Assembly (NCBI GenBank): GCA_036005845.1 | Contig: DASYQD010000044.1 | Location: 1-21,529 of the forward strand | From: DASYQD01 sp036005845 | GTDB lineage: Bacteria > Acidobacteriota > Thermoanaerobaculia > Multivoradales > JAIOJS01 | Length of the DNA: 21,529 bases | Direction of reading: 5' to 3' | In this document: in pieces, positions 1 to 5,310 of the stretch | Numbering within the stretch: position 1 is the first letter of the stretch | Layout: each line of letters starts with the position of its first letter | The notes under the pieces: model-generated | What the model was told of the DNA's origin: nothing | The model's database searches: none | What the model saw: only the letters and a program-made list of their open reading frames with translations | Position numbers and translations under genes: made by a program

Positions 1-2
1 GG

Positions 3-191
3 CACGTCGGCGAAGCGGTCGTAAAGCCAGTCGGCGAAGCCGGCCGCGCCGAGGACGGCGAGCGCGACCTGCGCCGCGCCCTCGCGCTCGATCCCGAGCA
101 GCCGCAGGCGAAACGCAACCTGGCACTGCTGCTCGCGCGCCGCGGAGGCTCGGGACTCACGAGCTCAGCGCATTCTCCGCCGAGTCGCTGA
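3..191 (+). CDS. C-terminal fragment of a TPR-repeat protein (5' end outside window)
   Basis: This frame is open from the window edge to a TGA and encodes 62 residues. Residues about 18-47 read as the second helix of one tetratricopeptide repeat followed by the first helix of the next, with the typical pattern DLRRALALDPEQPQAKRNLA. TPR arrays are protein-protein interaction scaffolds, so no specific role can be given from the tail alone. The last 15 residues (rich in S, P and G) look like a disordered C-terminus. The stop lies 21 bp from the end of the convergent DUF2938 gene. The opposite strand over the same bases also reads as a hydrophobic peptide, but it has no ATG, GTG or TTG start, so the plus-strand reading is preferred. 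The fragment is short, which limits confidence. Confidence 0.55.
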   Translation, partial: HVGEAVVKPVGEAGRAEDGERDLRRALALDPEQPQAKRNLALLLARRGGSGLTSSAHSPPSR

Positions 192-212
192 GCGCAAGGA
201 TACGTTCGCGTT

Positions 213-705
213 CTAGCCGCGAAGCACAAAGCTGACGGCCCAGGCGCAAACGAACAGCCCGACGCCGAAGATCGTATGCGTCATCAGGCTCTTGAGCCTG
301 GCTTGATTCGGCTTCGGCGTCTTCGCGGCGGCGAAGCCGAGCCCCAGCGCGGGCTGCATGACGAAGAGCGGGAACGCCACGGTGGCGATGCCGTAGAGCA
401 GGACGGGCGCCAGAGTGGGACGCTCGAGCCAGCCTTCCGACAGCAGAACGAACGCGACGGCAAACACGATACCGATCGCGTAATGGGCGGCCGGACCGAC
501 CGAGCACTCGAAGCGCTTCTTGCGCGCCGTGGCGATGCTCGCATGCCAGAACGTCCCCTCGGGCATGTGGAGAAGCCACCTGCCGAGCAGGCAGTAGTTG
601 AGCGACGGGATCCCGAACGCCCTTCAGGAAGGCGTTCCAGACGTCCATCGCCAGCGTGGCGCCGACACCGACGACGACGGCGGCGACCAGGTGCGGCGCG
701 GTCAC
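213..705 (-). pseudogene. DUF2938 family membrane protein, frameshifted
   Basis: Two frames together give one DUF2938 protein, a small integral membrane family of unknown function. The first starts at GTG 705 and encodes a hydrophobic N-terminus with GVGATLAMDVWNAFLKG. The second encodes FGIPSLNYCLLGRW, HMPEGTFWHASI, AAHYAIGIVFAVAF, FVMQPALGLG and a last membrane helix ending at TAG 213. The switch falls near base 618. Dropping one base there joins LKG directly to FGIPSLNY, the spacing I expect for the family, and gives about 163 residues, close to normal length. At least three hydrophobic segments are visible. The GTG start overlaps the TGA of the upstream VOC gene (GTGA), so the two are probably translationally coupled. 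The break may be a real recent mutation or a sequencing or assembly error. The rest of the sequence shows no decay, so I lean to recent or artefactual. Confidence 0.8.
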
Positions 706-1064
706 GACTGCATCGCCGCCAATCCCACCGCCACCGGATGCTTGGGCTGGTAGATCCCGAGCTTGCCGCCGCCGGGCAGCGTCACGCTGGTGAGACTGCC
801 CCAGCGCTCTTCGTGCACGGGGCTACAAGCGACTCCGCTTTCGCCGAGCTTCGCCATCAGCGCCGCGAGGTCGTCGCACATCAGGTAGAGCTCGTGGCGG
901 TCGTTCTCCTCGCCGGGATGGAATGCCACCTCGCCGCCTGGCAGCCCGAAGATCGACCAGCCCCGGCCGGCGTCGACCGACGGGAAGCCGAGCACGTCGC
1001 GAAAGAATGCGCGGTCGGCCTCGGCGTCCCGGCTGTAGACGATGACGTGGGCGCCGAGGATCAT
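702..1064 (-). CDS. VOC (glyoxalase/bleomycin-resistance fold) protein
   Basis: This 120-residue protein has a vicinal-oxygen-chelate fold. The N-terminus MILGAHVIVYSRDAEADRAF is a typical first beta strand and helix. DVLGFPSVDAG, a WSIFGLPGGEVAFHP strand pair, ELYLMCDDLAALMAKL and the closing GKLGIYQPKHP follow in family order. VOC proteins include metal-dependent isomerases, dioxygenases and drug-binding proteins. The substrate cannot be told here. The ATG at 1064 is chosen because GGGGAGG (minus strand, about 1070-1076) sits five bases before it. A longer reading to 1175 adds only Arg/Ala-rich residues. The gene follows the FmdB-type gene after 49 bp and overlaps the DUF2938 start by four bases. 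Confidence 0.85.
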   Translation of the reverse strand: MILGAHVIVYSRDAEADRAFFRDVLGFPSVDAGRGWSIFGLPGGEVAFHPGEENDRHELYLMCDDLAALMAKLGESGVACSPVHEERWGSLTSVTLPGGGKLGIYQPKHPVAVGLAAMQS

Positions 1065-1069
1065 CTCCG

Positions 1070-1077
1070 CCTCCCCT
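1070..1077 (-). promoter_or_regulatory. Ribosome binding site of the VOC gene
   Basis: The minus strand reads AGGGGAGG followed by a five-base spacer and the ATG at 1064. It decides this start over the upstream in-frame alternative. Confidence 0.7.
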
Positions 1078-1082
1078 CGCAG

Positions 1083-1100
1083 CGCGGCCGACCGGCCGCG
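1083..1100. terminator. GC hairpin between the FmdB-type and VOC genes
   Basis: Arms CGCGGCCG (1083-1090) and CGGCCGCG (1093-1100) are exact inverted repeats around two bases, so the RNA could form a 7-8 bp stem. It lies in the 49-bp gap downstream of the FmdB-type stop. No T-run follows on either strand, so it may act as an attenuating or RNA-processing hairpin and not as a full terminator. Confidence 0.4.
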
Positions 1101-1113
1101 TGATTCAGCTCGC

Positions 1114-1332
1114 TCACGAGAAGCCCGGCCGGCGGCAGCACGCGCCTCCCGCCGCCATCGCCGCGGCGCCGGCACCCTCGCGCGCGCCGCCGGCGGCGAA
1201 GGTCGACAGCACGCGCTCGGGTCGCTCCTCGCCGCAGCGCGGGCAGAGCACGTCGTCGCCGCTCGCGCCGAGGCGCTGCAGCACCTCGAAGCGCTCGCCG
1301 CAGCCGCGGCAGCGGTACTCGTAAAGTGGCAA
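1114..1332 (-). CDS. FmdB-type small zinc ribbon protein
   Basis: This 72-residue protein begins with PLYEYRCRGCGERFEVLQR, the hallmark start of the FmdB/CxxC_CxxC_SSSS zinc ribbon family. The paired knuckles C8-x2-C11 and C30-x2-C33 should bind one zinc. The C-terminus is Ala/Gly-rich and probably disordered, with two further adjacent cysteines (ACCRRP). Function in the family is poorly known; some members were named as putative regulators of formamidase or amidase genes. The start is TTG at 1332, because no ATG or GTG lies in frame before the conserved PLYEY motif and an AGCGAGGG stretch sits about 8 bases upstream. The TTG lies about 14 bp after the thioredoxin stop, so the two are almost certainly cotranscribed. 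Confidence 0.82.
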   Translation of the reverse strand: MPLYEYRCRGCGERFEVLQRLGASGDDVLCPRCGEERPERVLSTFAAGGAREGAGAAAMAAGGACCRRPGFS

Positions 1333-1346
1333 CCGTCGGCCCTCGC

Positions 1347-1685
1347 TTACGACACCGGCGCGCCGAGCGCGGCGTCGAGGCGCGACTGCAGCGCCGCCTT
1401 GGGCAGCGCGCCGACGATGCGGTCGATCTCCTTGCCGCCCTGGAAGAGGATCAGCGTCGGGATGCCGCGCACGCCGAGCCGGCCCGCGTGCTCCTGGTTC
1501 TCGTCGGTGTTGACCTTGGCTATGGTGAGGCGGTCGGCGTACTGGCCGGCGAGCTCCTCGAGCACCGGCGCCACCATGCGGCAGGGGCCGCACCAGGGCG
1601 CCCAGAAGTCGACCAGCACCGGCTTCTCGGCGCCGAGGACCTTGTGGTGGAACTCCTGATCACTGACTTCGATCGGCTTGCTCAT
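1347..1685 (-). CDS. trxA: Thioredoxin
   Basis: This is a 112-residue, full-length cytoplasmic thioredoxin that reduces protein disulfides. The active site WCGPC is at residues 31-35, preceded by the usual PVLVDFWAP strand. The cis-proline loop GIPT is at about 74-77, and the FQGGKEIDRIVGALPK strand and loop follow. The ATG at 1685 has AAGGAG seven bases upstream. The gene is second in the minus-strand arsR-trx-fmdB run, 51 bp after the regulator. That gap contains a small inverted repeat overlapping the ribosome binding site. The divergent thioredoxin-reductase-like gene is a plausible, unproven electron donor. Confidence 0.97.
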   Translation of the reverse strand: MSKPIEVSDQEFHHKVLGAEKPVLVDFWAPWCGPCRMVAPVLEELAGQYADRLTIAKVNTDENQEHAGRLGVRGIPTLILFQGGKEIDRIVGALPKAALQSRLDAALGAPVS

Positions 1686-1693
1686 CGTTCGCT

Positions 1694-1718
1694 CTCCTTG
1701 CGCAGCGCCCGTGCAAGG
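1694..1718 (-). promoter_or_regulatory. Hairpin overlapping the thioredoxin ribosome binding site
   Basis: On the minus strand the arms CCTTGC and GCAAGG (forward positions 1713-1718 and 1696-1701) can pair across an 11-base loop. The 3' arm contains the AAGG of the AAGGAG that precedes trxA, so folding would hide the ribosome binding site. The six-pair stem is weak evidence. Confidence 0.3.
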
Positions 1719-1736
1719 CGGCTGCCGGTTTGTCGT

Positions 1737-2072
1737 TCAGGCTCGCGCCACCTCGGCCATGGCGCGCGTGGCCTCGCGCTCGACGCAGCCGCACATCAGG
1801 CGGCAGACTTCGAACGCGGCGGCGTCCTCCATGGCGTAGTAGACGTTCATCCCTTCGCGCCGCGGCCGCACCAGGCCCGCCGCCCGCAGCACCGAGAGGT
1901 GCTTCGAGACGTTGGCCTGGGTGCCTCCCACCTGCTCGACGAGGTCGCTGACGCACAGCTCGCCGTCACCGAGGAGCTGCAGGATCTGCAGACGGGTGGG
2001 ATCGGCCAAAGCCTTGAGCCGATGGGCGATACGGGCGAGGGCCTCGGGGCCGAAGGGAGCGTGGCGGCGCAT
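1737..2072 (-). CDS. ArsR/SmtB-family winged-helix regulator
   Basis: This 111-residue repressor-type DNA-binding protein opens with LKALADPTRLQILQLL, the standard ArsR first helices. The recognition helix region follows (GGTQANVSKHLSVLRAAGLV, about 49-68), then a wing, RREGMNVYYAM. Its cysteines are C40, in the position of the ArsR metal helix (ELCVSDL instead of ELCVCDL), and C90, C94 and C96 in the last helix (VCRLMCGC). The classical arsenic pair is therefore incomplete, and the sensor may instead use the C-terminal thiols for a metal or for oxidation or persulfide. That is inference. It is first in the run with thioredoxin and lies back to back with a reductase-like gene, with an inverted repeat seven bases before its ATG. 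It probably represses itself and one or both arms. Confidence 0.93.
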   Translation of the reverse strand: MRRHAPFGPEALARIAHRLKALADPTRLQILQLLGDGELCVSDLVEQVGGTQANVSKHLSVLRAAGLVRPRREGMNVYYAMEDAAAFEVCRLMCGCVEREATRAMAEVARA

Positions 2073-2078
2073 GACAGC

Positions 2079-2104
2079 TATAACCTATCAACCAAGTAGT
2101 TATA
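2079..2104. promoter_or_regulatory. Putative ArsR operator (AT-rich inverted repeat)
   Basis: TATAAC (2079-2084) and GTTATA (2099-2104) are perfect inverted arms 14 bases apart. They form a conspicuously AT-rich island in GC-rich sequence. The repeat lies between the divergent regulator and flavoprotein genes and within the predicted regulator promoter, as expected for an autoregulated ArsR operator. Confidence 0.55.
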
Positions 2105-2110
2105 TTTCAA
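2082..2110 (-). promoter_or_regulatory. Putative promoter of the arsR-trx run
   Basis: The minus strand shows TTGAAA (2110-2105) as -35 and TAGGTT (2087-2082) as -10, with a 17-base spacer that contains most of the inverted repeat. Transcription would begin about three bases before the ATG at 2072. This fits the lack of a ribosome binding site there and suggests a nearly leaderless mRNA. The -10 match is partial. Confidence 0.4.
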
Positions 2111-2174
2111 GGTGTCGTGGCGGAAGCCGGAGCGGACGCCGGGGCTACACGGGTCCCCGCCCAGCCGATCGGTG

Positions 2175-2207
2175 TCCCACCGTGCTCGCAAGCTGCGCGC
2201 GGTGGGA
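2175..2207 (+). promoter_or_regulatory. Inverted repeat in the leader of the flavoprotein gene
   Basis: TCCCACCG (2175-2182) and CGGTGGGA (2200-2207) are perfect inverted arms around 17 bases. They lie in the 180-base stretch between the AT-rich island and the ATG at 2285. I do not recognise a riboswitch family. The stretch has no coding character that I trust. Confidence 0.35.
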
Positions 2208-2284
2208 GCCCTCCGCTCGGCGCGCCCGCTCCGCCCGCCGCCCGCTCCGGGTTTGCGGCACGGGCCTTGCGGGACGGCGCGCGG

Positions 2285-3271
2285 ATGACGGACAGCTTCG
2301 ATGTGATCGTGGTGGGCGGGGGGCCCGCCGGCCTATCGGGAGCGATGGTGCTGGGGCGCTGCCGGTTCCGCGTGCTGGTGGTCGACAGCGGGCGCGGGCG
2401 CAATCATGCGGCGCCGGGGGTCCATGGCTTTCTCGGCAGCGACGGCGTGTTGCCGGCCGAGCTGCGGCGGCGCGGGCAGCGCGAGGCGCGGCGGTACGGC
2501 GTCATCTTTCGCCTAGGCGAGGTGGTCTCGATCGCGCGGCGCGGCGACGGGTTCGAGCTGACACTCGCGCGCGGTGGGCGGCTGCGCTGCCGGCGGCTGT
2601 TGCTGGCAACCGGCGTCGCCGATTCGCTGCCAGACGTGCCGGGCTTTGCCGCGCTCTACGGCAAGTCGGTCTTCCACTGCCCGTACTGCGACGGTTGGGA
2701 GACGCGCGATCGGCCGCTCGCGCTCTACGGCAGCGGCAGCGCCGCGGCGCGTTACGCGGTGACGTTGACGCGCTGGAGCGCCGATCTCGTGCTCCTGACC
2801 GACGGGCCGACGCGGTTGCGCGCCGCCGATCGCGAGGCGCTCGCCGCCGCCGGCGTGCGGGTGATCGCCAAGCGCATCGCCGCGCTCGAGGTCAGTGGTC
2901 GACGGGGAGCGGCGGCGCGCGGGCGGCTCGCGCGCGTGCGCTTTGCCGACGGCGAGGCGCTACCACGCTTCGCGCTCTTCTTCGCCTCGCGGCCGCGGCA
3001 GAGCTGCGACCTCGCGGCGTCGCTCGGGGTGCGCTTCACCGACAAGGGGATGGTGCAGGCGGGGCGAATGCAGGACGCCGGCGTGCCGGGCGTCTACGTC
3101 GCCGGCGACGCGAGCCGGGACGTGCAGCTCGCGATGATCGCCGCGGCGGAAGGAGTCAAGGCCGCCGTCGCCATCCACGCCGACCTCGACAAGGAACGTG
3201 CGGCGCGCAACGGCGGCGCCAAGGTGGGCAAGCTGCTGCGCAAGAGCCACGCCGAAGAGCTCGGCGGGTAG
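2285..3271 (+). CDS. Thioredoxin-reductase-like FAD/NAD(P) oxidoreductase
   Basis: This 328-residue flavoprotein resembles bacterial thioredoxin reductase. The N-terminal FAD site VIVVGGGPAGLSGA is at about 8-20, and LLLATGVAD at about 106-113. The redox pair CPYC is at 132-135 in the context FHCPYCDGWE, then a second dinucleotide site GSGSAAA (149-155) and the closing FAD motif GVYVAGDAS (269-277). The HRRxxxR segment that normally binds the NADPH 2'-phosphate is not visible after the second Rossmann motif, where DLVLLTDGPTRLRAADRE stands instead. The donor may be NADH or a protein. The ATG at 2285 starts the FAD motif at the usual distance. The frame is open back to 2117, but the extra residues look non-coding. 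The gene diverges from the arsR-trx run. Whether it reduces that thioredoxin is inference. Confidence 0.9.
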   Translation: MTDSFDVIVVGGGPAGLSGAMVLGRCRFRVLVVDSGRGRNHAAPGVHGFLGSDGVLPAELRRRGQREARRYGVIFRLGEVVSIARRGDGFELTLARGGRLRCRRLLLATGVADSLPDVPGFAALYGKSVFHCPYCDGWETRDRPLALYGSGSAAARYAVTLTRWSADLVLLTDGPTRLRAADREALAAAGVRVIAKRIAALEVSGRRGAAARGRLARVRFADGEALPRFALFFASRPRQSCDLAASLGVRFTDKGMVQAGRMQDAGVPGVYVAGDASRDVQLAMIAAAEGVKAAVAIHADLDKERAARNGGAKVGKLLRKSHAEELGG

Positions 3272-3326
3272 ATACCAACCGGGCCGCGGTTCGAGCGCGC
3301 GGCGCCTCGCGACCAGCGCGATGCCG

Positions 3327-4508
3327 TCAGGAGGGCGGCGACGCGCTGAGGGTGAGCGGCCGCGCCAGCACTGTGCCCGCCCTGCCGCGCAGTTCCACCT
3401 TGATCTTGCTCTCCTGCGCACGCTCCGGCTGACCCAGCGCCGCGTCGTCGAGCGTCAGCACGTAGTAGCCGGAGATCGCTCGCGCCAGCGTGCGCGTCGC
3501 GAGCTGCGGCAGGCGGAAGGTGCTGAAGTAGGCGCCGCCGGTGTCCTCGGCGACCTGCTCGAGGCCGGCGGCGAGCGAATGAGAGTCGGCGCTCGTCGTG
3601 TCGAGCACGAACACCGAGGCGTGCGCGTCGCGCAACGCCCGCACCGCCGGCGCGAAGCCGGGCGCCATGCTGACGCCGCCGCGGTCGAAGCGGCCCATGC
3701 CCCAGCCGAGGAAGAGCAGCGTCTTCTCGCCGGGCAGCGGCTCGAGCGCGCGGGCGACGAGCTCGAGGGCGCGCTCGGGCGAGGCGGCCTGCCGCGCGGC
3801 GGCGCGGTCGAAGCGTGCGGCGAGCGAGGGCGCGGGCGGCAGCGCGGGCTCGATCAGGCGCTCCGGGTTGAAGAGCATCGCCTCGTCGACGGCGGCCGCC
3901 GTCGCGTCGAGGTCGCTCGCGAAGTCCTGCCAGAGCTTGAGGTGCGAGTCGAAGGAGACGACGGCGACGCGGTCGCGCGGGTGGAGCGTGGCGAGCAGCT
4001 CGCGCGTGTAGGGGCGCAGGCGCATCTGGCCGCTGATGCGGACCGGCGTCAGGTCGGCCTGGACGAAGAGGACGACGAGGCGGCCGGACGGAGTCGCAGG
4101 CAGCGCGCCGAGCGACGGACTCGACGCTGTGGCCGCGGTATCCGGCGCGACCTCGTCGCTCGATGACGGGGACGCAGTCATCATCTCATCGGCGCGCCGC
4201 TCTTCGCCTTCGCCTGTCACCGGCTCGTCGGCAGAGATCCAATCGAGCGCCGCGACCGGCACCTCGTGCGGCCCGACGCGGACCCGGAAGTCCTGCGGCT
4301 GCAGCCCGAGCACCGGATTGCCCCAGCTGTCGACGACGCGCACCACCATGGTGAACAGCGAGACGTCGATCGCGCTCTCGAAGGTGGCTTCCGGCGGGGG
4401 CGGCGGCGCGGGATCGGGTGCCACCCAGGCGACGAGCGGCGCCGCGATGAGCAGACTCGTCAAGACCAGCAGCGCCCGCCGACGCGAGCTCGCTCGCGCG
4501 CGCATCAT
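3327..4508 (-). CDS. VWFA-related exported protein (acidobacterial type)
   Basis: This protein of about 393 residues has a Sec-type signal or anchor (RRRALLVLTSLLIAAPLVAW) followed by a Pro-rich linker. An N-terminal beta domain, FTMVVRVVDSWGNPVLGL then QPQDFRVRVG, is typical of the acidobacterial VWFA-related family. A disordered Ser/Glu-rich insert follows, then a von Willebrand A-like fold: RLVVLFVQADLTPV, DRVAVVSFDSHLKLWQDF, GEKTLLFLGWGMGRF, ASVFVLDTTSADSHSLA and ISGYYVLTLD. The metal site DxSxS expected after the first strand is missing (VQADLTP instead), so metal-dependent adhesion is doubtful. The role is unknown, possibly binding outside the cytoplasmic membrane. ATG 4508 or 4505 is chosen for the signal peptide. 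The ribosome binding site is weak, so the start is uncertain. It follows the YtxH-like gene after 82 bp and converges with the flavoprotein gene. Confidence 0.82.
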   Translation of the reverse strand: MMRARASSRRRALLVLTSLLIAAPLVAWVAPDPAPPPPPEATFESAIDVSLFTMVVRVVDSWGNPVLGLQPQDFRVRVGPHEVPVAALDWISADEPVTGEGEERRADEMMTASPSSSDEVAPDTAATASSPSLGALPATPSGRLVVLFVQADLTPVRISGQMRLRPYTRELLATLHPRDRVAVVSFDSHLKLWQDFASDLDATAAAVDEAMLFNPERLIEPALPPAPSLAARFDRAAARQAASPERALELVARALEPLPGEKTLLFLGWGMGRFDRGGVSMAPGFAPAVRALRDAHASVFVLDTTSADSHSLAAGLEQVAEDTGGAYFSTFRLPQLATRTLARAISGYYVLTLDDAALGQPERAQESKIKVELRGRAGTVLARPLTLSASPPS

Positions 4509-4541
4509 GCCGAGGCAGCCTAACACCGGGCGGTTCGCACT

Positions 4542-4563
4542 CGCGCCGTCGCGCGACGGCGCG
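4542..4563. repeat. 22-bp perfect palindrome between YtxH-like and VWFA genes
   Basis: CGCGCCGTCG and CGACGGCGCG form exact arms around CG. In RNA this would be a strong hairpin of about nine pairs downstream of the YtxH-like stop. There is no T-run, so it is terminator-like at best. It could also be a protein site. Confidence 0.45.
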
Positions 4564-4590
4564 GTCGCGCGCAGGCGCTTGGCGAGCAGC

Positions 4591-4830
4591 TCAAGCCGTG
4601 AGCCTGCGCTTCCCCTTCGCCACGATCTCGCCGGCAGTGCCCCACGCGGCGGCCGCGCGCTCGCCGATGGCGCCACCGACCTGGCCGCCCTTCTTCGCCA
4701 GCTCGCCGCTCTTCTTGGCCAGCTTGCGCCGCGTCCGTACGCCCGCCGCCGGCGCCCACAGCACGCCCACCGCCGCGCCGGCCACGAAGGCCGCCACCAA
4801 CCCGATCACCGTGCGACCTGTCTTCGCCAC
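4591..4830 (-). CDS. YtxH-like small membrane protein
   Basis: This 79-residue protein has one N-terminal membrane segment, TVIGLVAAFVAGAAVGVLWAP, ending in the WAPxxG signature of YtxH/gas-vesicle-like proteins. A Lys/Arg- and Ala-rich helix follows (RRKLAKKSGELAKKGG), probably in the cytoplasm. The family is linked to stress in some bacteria, but its function is not settled. GTG 4830 is preferred over ATG 4848 because AGGAGG is placed seven bases before the GTG. The gene is divergent from padR and upstream of the VWFA gene in the same direction. Confidence 0.8.
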   Translation of the reverse strand: MAKTGRTVIGLVAAFVAGAAVGVLWAPAAGVRTRRKLAKKSGELAKKGGQVGGAIGERAAAAWGTAGEIVAKGKRRLTA

Positions 4831-4837
4831 TACACGC

Positions 4838-4843
4838 CCTCCT
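4838..4843 (-). promoter_or_regulatory. Ribosome binding site that sets the YtxH-like GTG start
   Basis: The minus strand reads AGGAGG, then seven bases, then GTG at 4830. The alternative ATG (4848) would overlap this site and has no comparable motif. Confidence 0.75.
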
Positions 4844-4922
4844 CGCATCGAGTCTACCGAAGCCGCACCTCGGCGAGGCACCCCGATCCCGGCGCGCGTA
4901 CCCTCGCAAACGCCGGCTCCCC

Positions 4923-4951
4923 TTGCTTACCGAGAGGAGTTGCCTTATGCT
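4923..4951 (+). promoter_or_regulatory. Putative padR-ADOP promoter
   Basis: TTGCTT (4923-4928) and TATGCT (4946-4951) are separated by exactly 17 bases, matching sigma-70 spacing with partial hexamer matches. Transcription would start near 4958, leaving an mRNA leader of only about 11 bases before the padR ATG, which lacks a clear ribosome binding site. Confidence 0.5.
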
Positions 4952-4963
4952 TACCCTCGGTAA
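4928..4963. promoter_or_regulatory. Putative PadR operator repeats
   Basis: TTACCGAG (4928-4935) and CTCGGTAA (4956-4963) are exact inverted repeats. Within this, TTACC and GGTAA (4951-4963) form a tighter dyad with three bases between. GCTTACC also recurs directly (4925-4931 and 4949-4955). These half sites straddle the -10 element and fit autorepression by PadR. Confidence 0.5.
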
Positions 4964-4968
4964 CCGAT

Positions 4969-5304
4969 ATGAGCAAACCCAACGATCTCGTCCTCGGCAC
5001 CCTCGACCTGCTGCTGCTCAAGATCCTCGCCCTCCAGCCGCTCCACGGCTGGGCCATCGGCCAGCGCCTGCGCTCGATGTCCGGCGACGTGCTGCAGGTG
5101 AGTGAAGGCTCGCTCTACCCCGCCCTCCACAAGCTCGAGCAGGAGGGCTGGATCCAGGCGGAGTGGAAGCAGACGGAGAACAACCGGCGCGCCAAGTTCT
5201 ACGCGCTGACGCGCCTGGGCAGGAAGCAGCTCGAGACCGAGACCGCCAACTGGGAGCGGCTCTCGGCGGCCATCTCGCAAGTCATCCGACTCTCCGAGGC
5301 TTAG
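4969..5304 (+). CDS. PadR-family transcriptional regulator
   Basis: This 111-residue winged-helix protein begins LVLGTLDLLLLKILALQP, followed by LHGWAIGQRLRSMSGDVLQV and SEGSLYPALHKLEQEGWI, the PadR recognition region. The wing NRRAKFYALTRLGRKQL follows. The C-terminal helix ETANWERLSAAISQVI mediates dimers in the family. This short subtype is regularly found directly before ADOP permease genes in acidobacteria. Here the permease ATG comes only six bases after the stop, so it is one transcript. It most likely represses its own operon through the repeats just upstream. The inducer is unknown. Confidence 0.96.
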   Translation: MSKPNDLVLGTLDLLLLKILALQPLHGWAIGQRLRSMSGDVLQVSEGSLYPALHKLEQEGWIQAEWKQTENNRRAKFYALTRLGRKQLETETANWERLSAAISQVIRLSEA

Positions 5305-5310
5305 AAACCG

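Noticed and set aside
1..190. Minus-strand hydrophobic peptide opposite the TPR fragment
   Set aside because: It has no ATG, GTG or TTG start in frame after its upstream stop, whereas the plus strand shows a TPR motif and a natural stop.
2117..2284. N-terminal extension of the flavoprotein to an upstream GTG
   Set aside because: The extra 56 residues are Ala/Pro-rich with mixed codon endings, and the FAD motif already sits at the usual distance from ATG 2285.
1912..3432. Open plus-strand frame of 506 codons
   Set aside because: It overlaps the arsR gene antisense and the flavoprotein gene in another frame. The latter has complete FAD and redox motifs.
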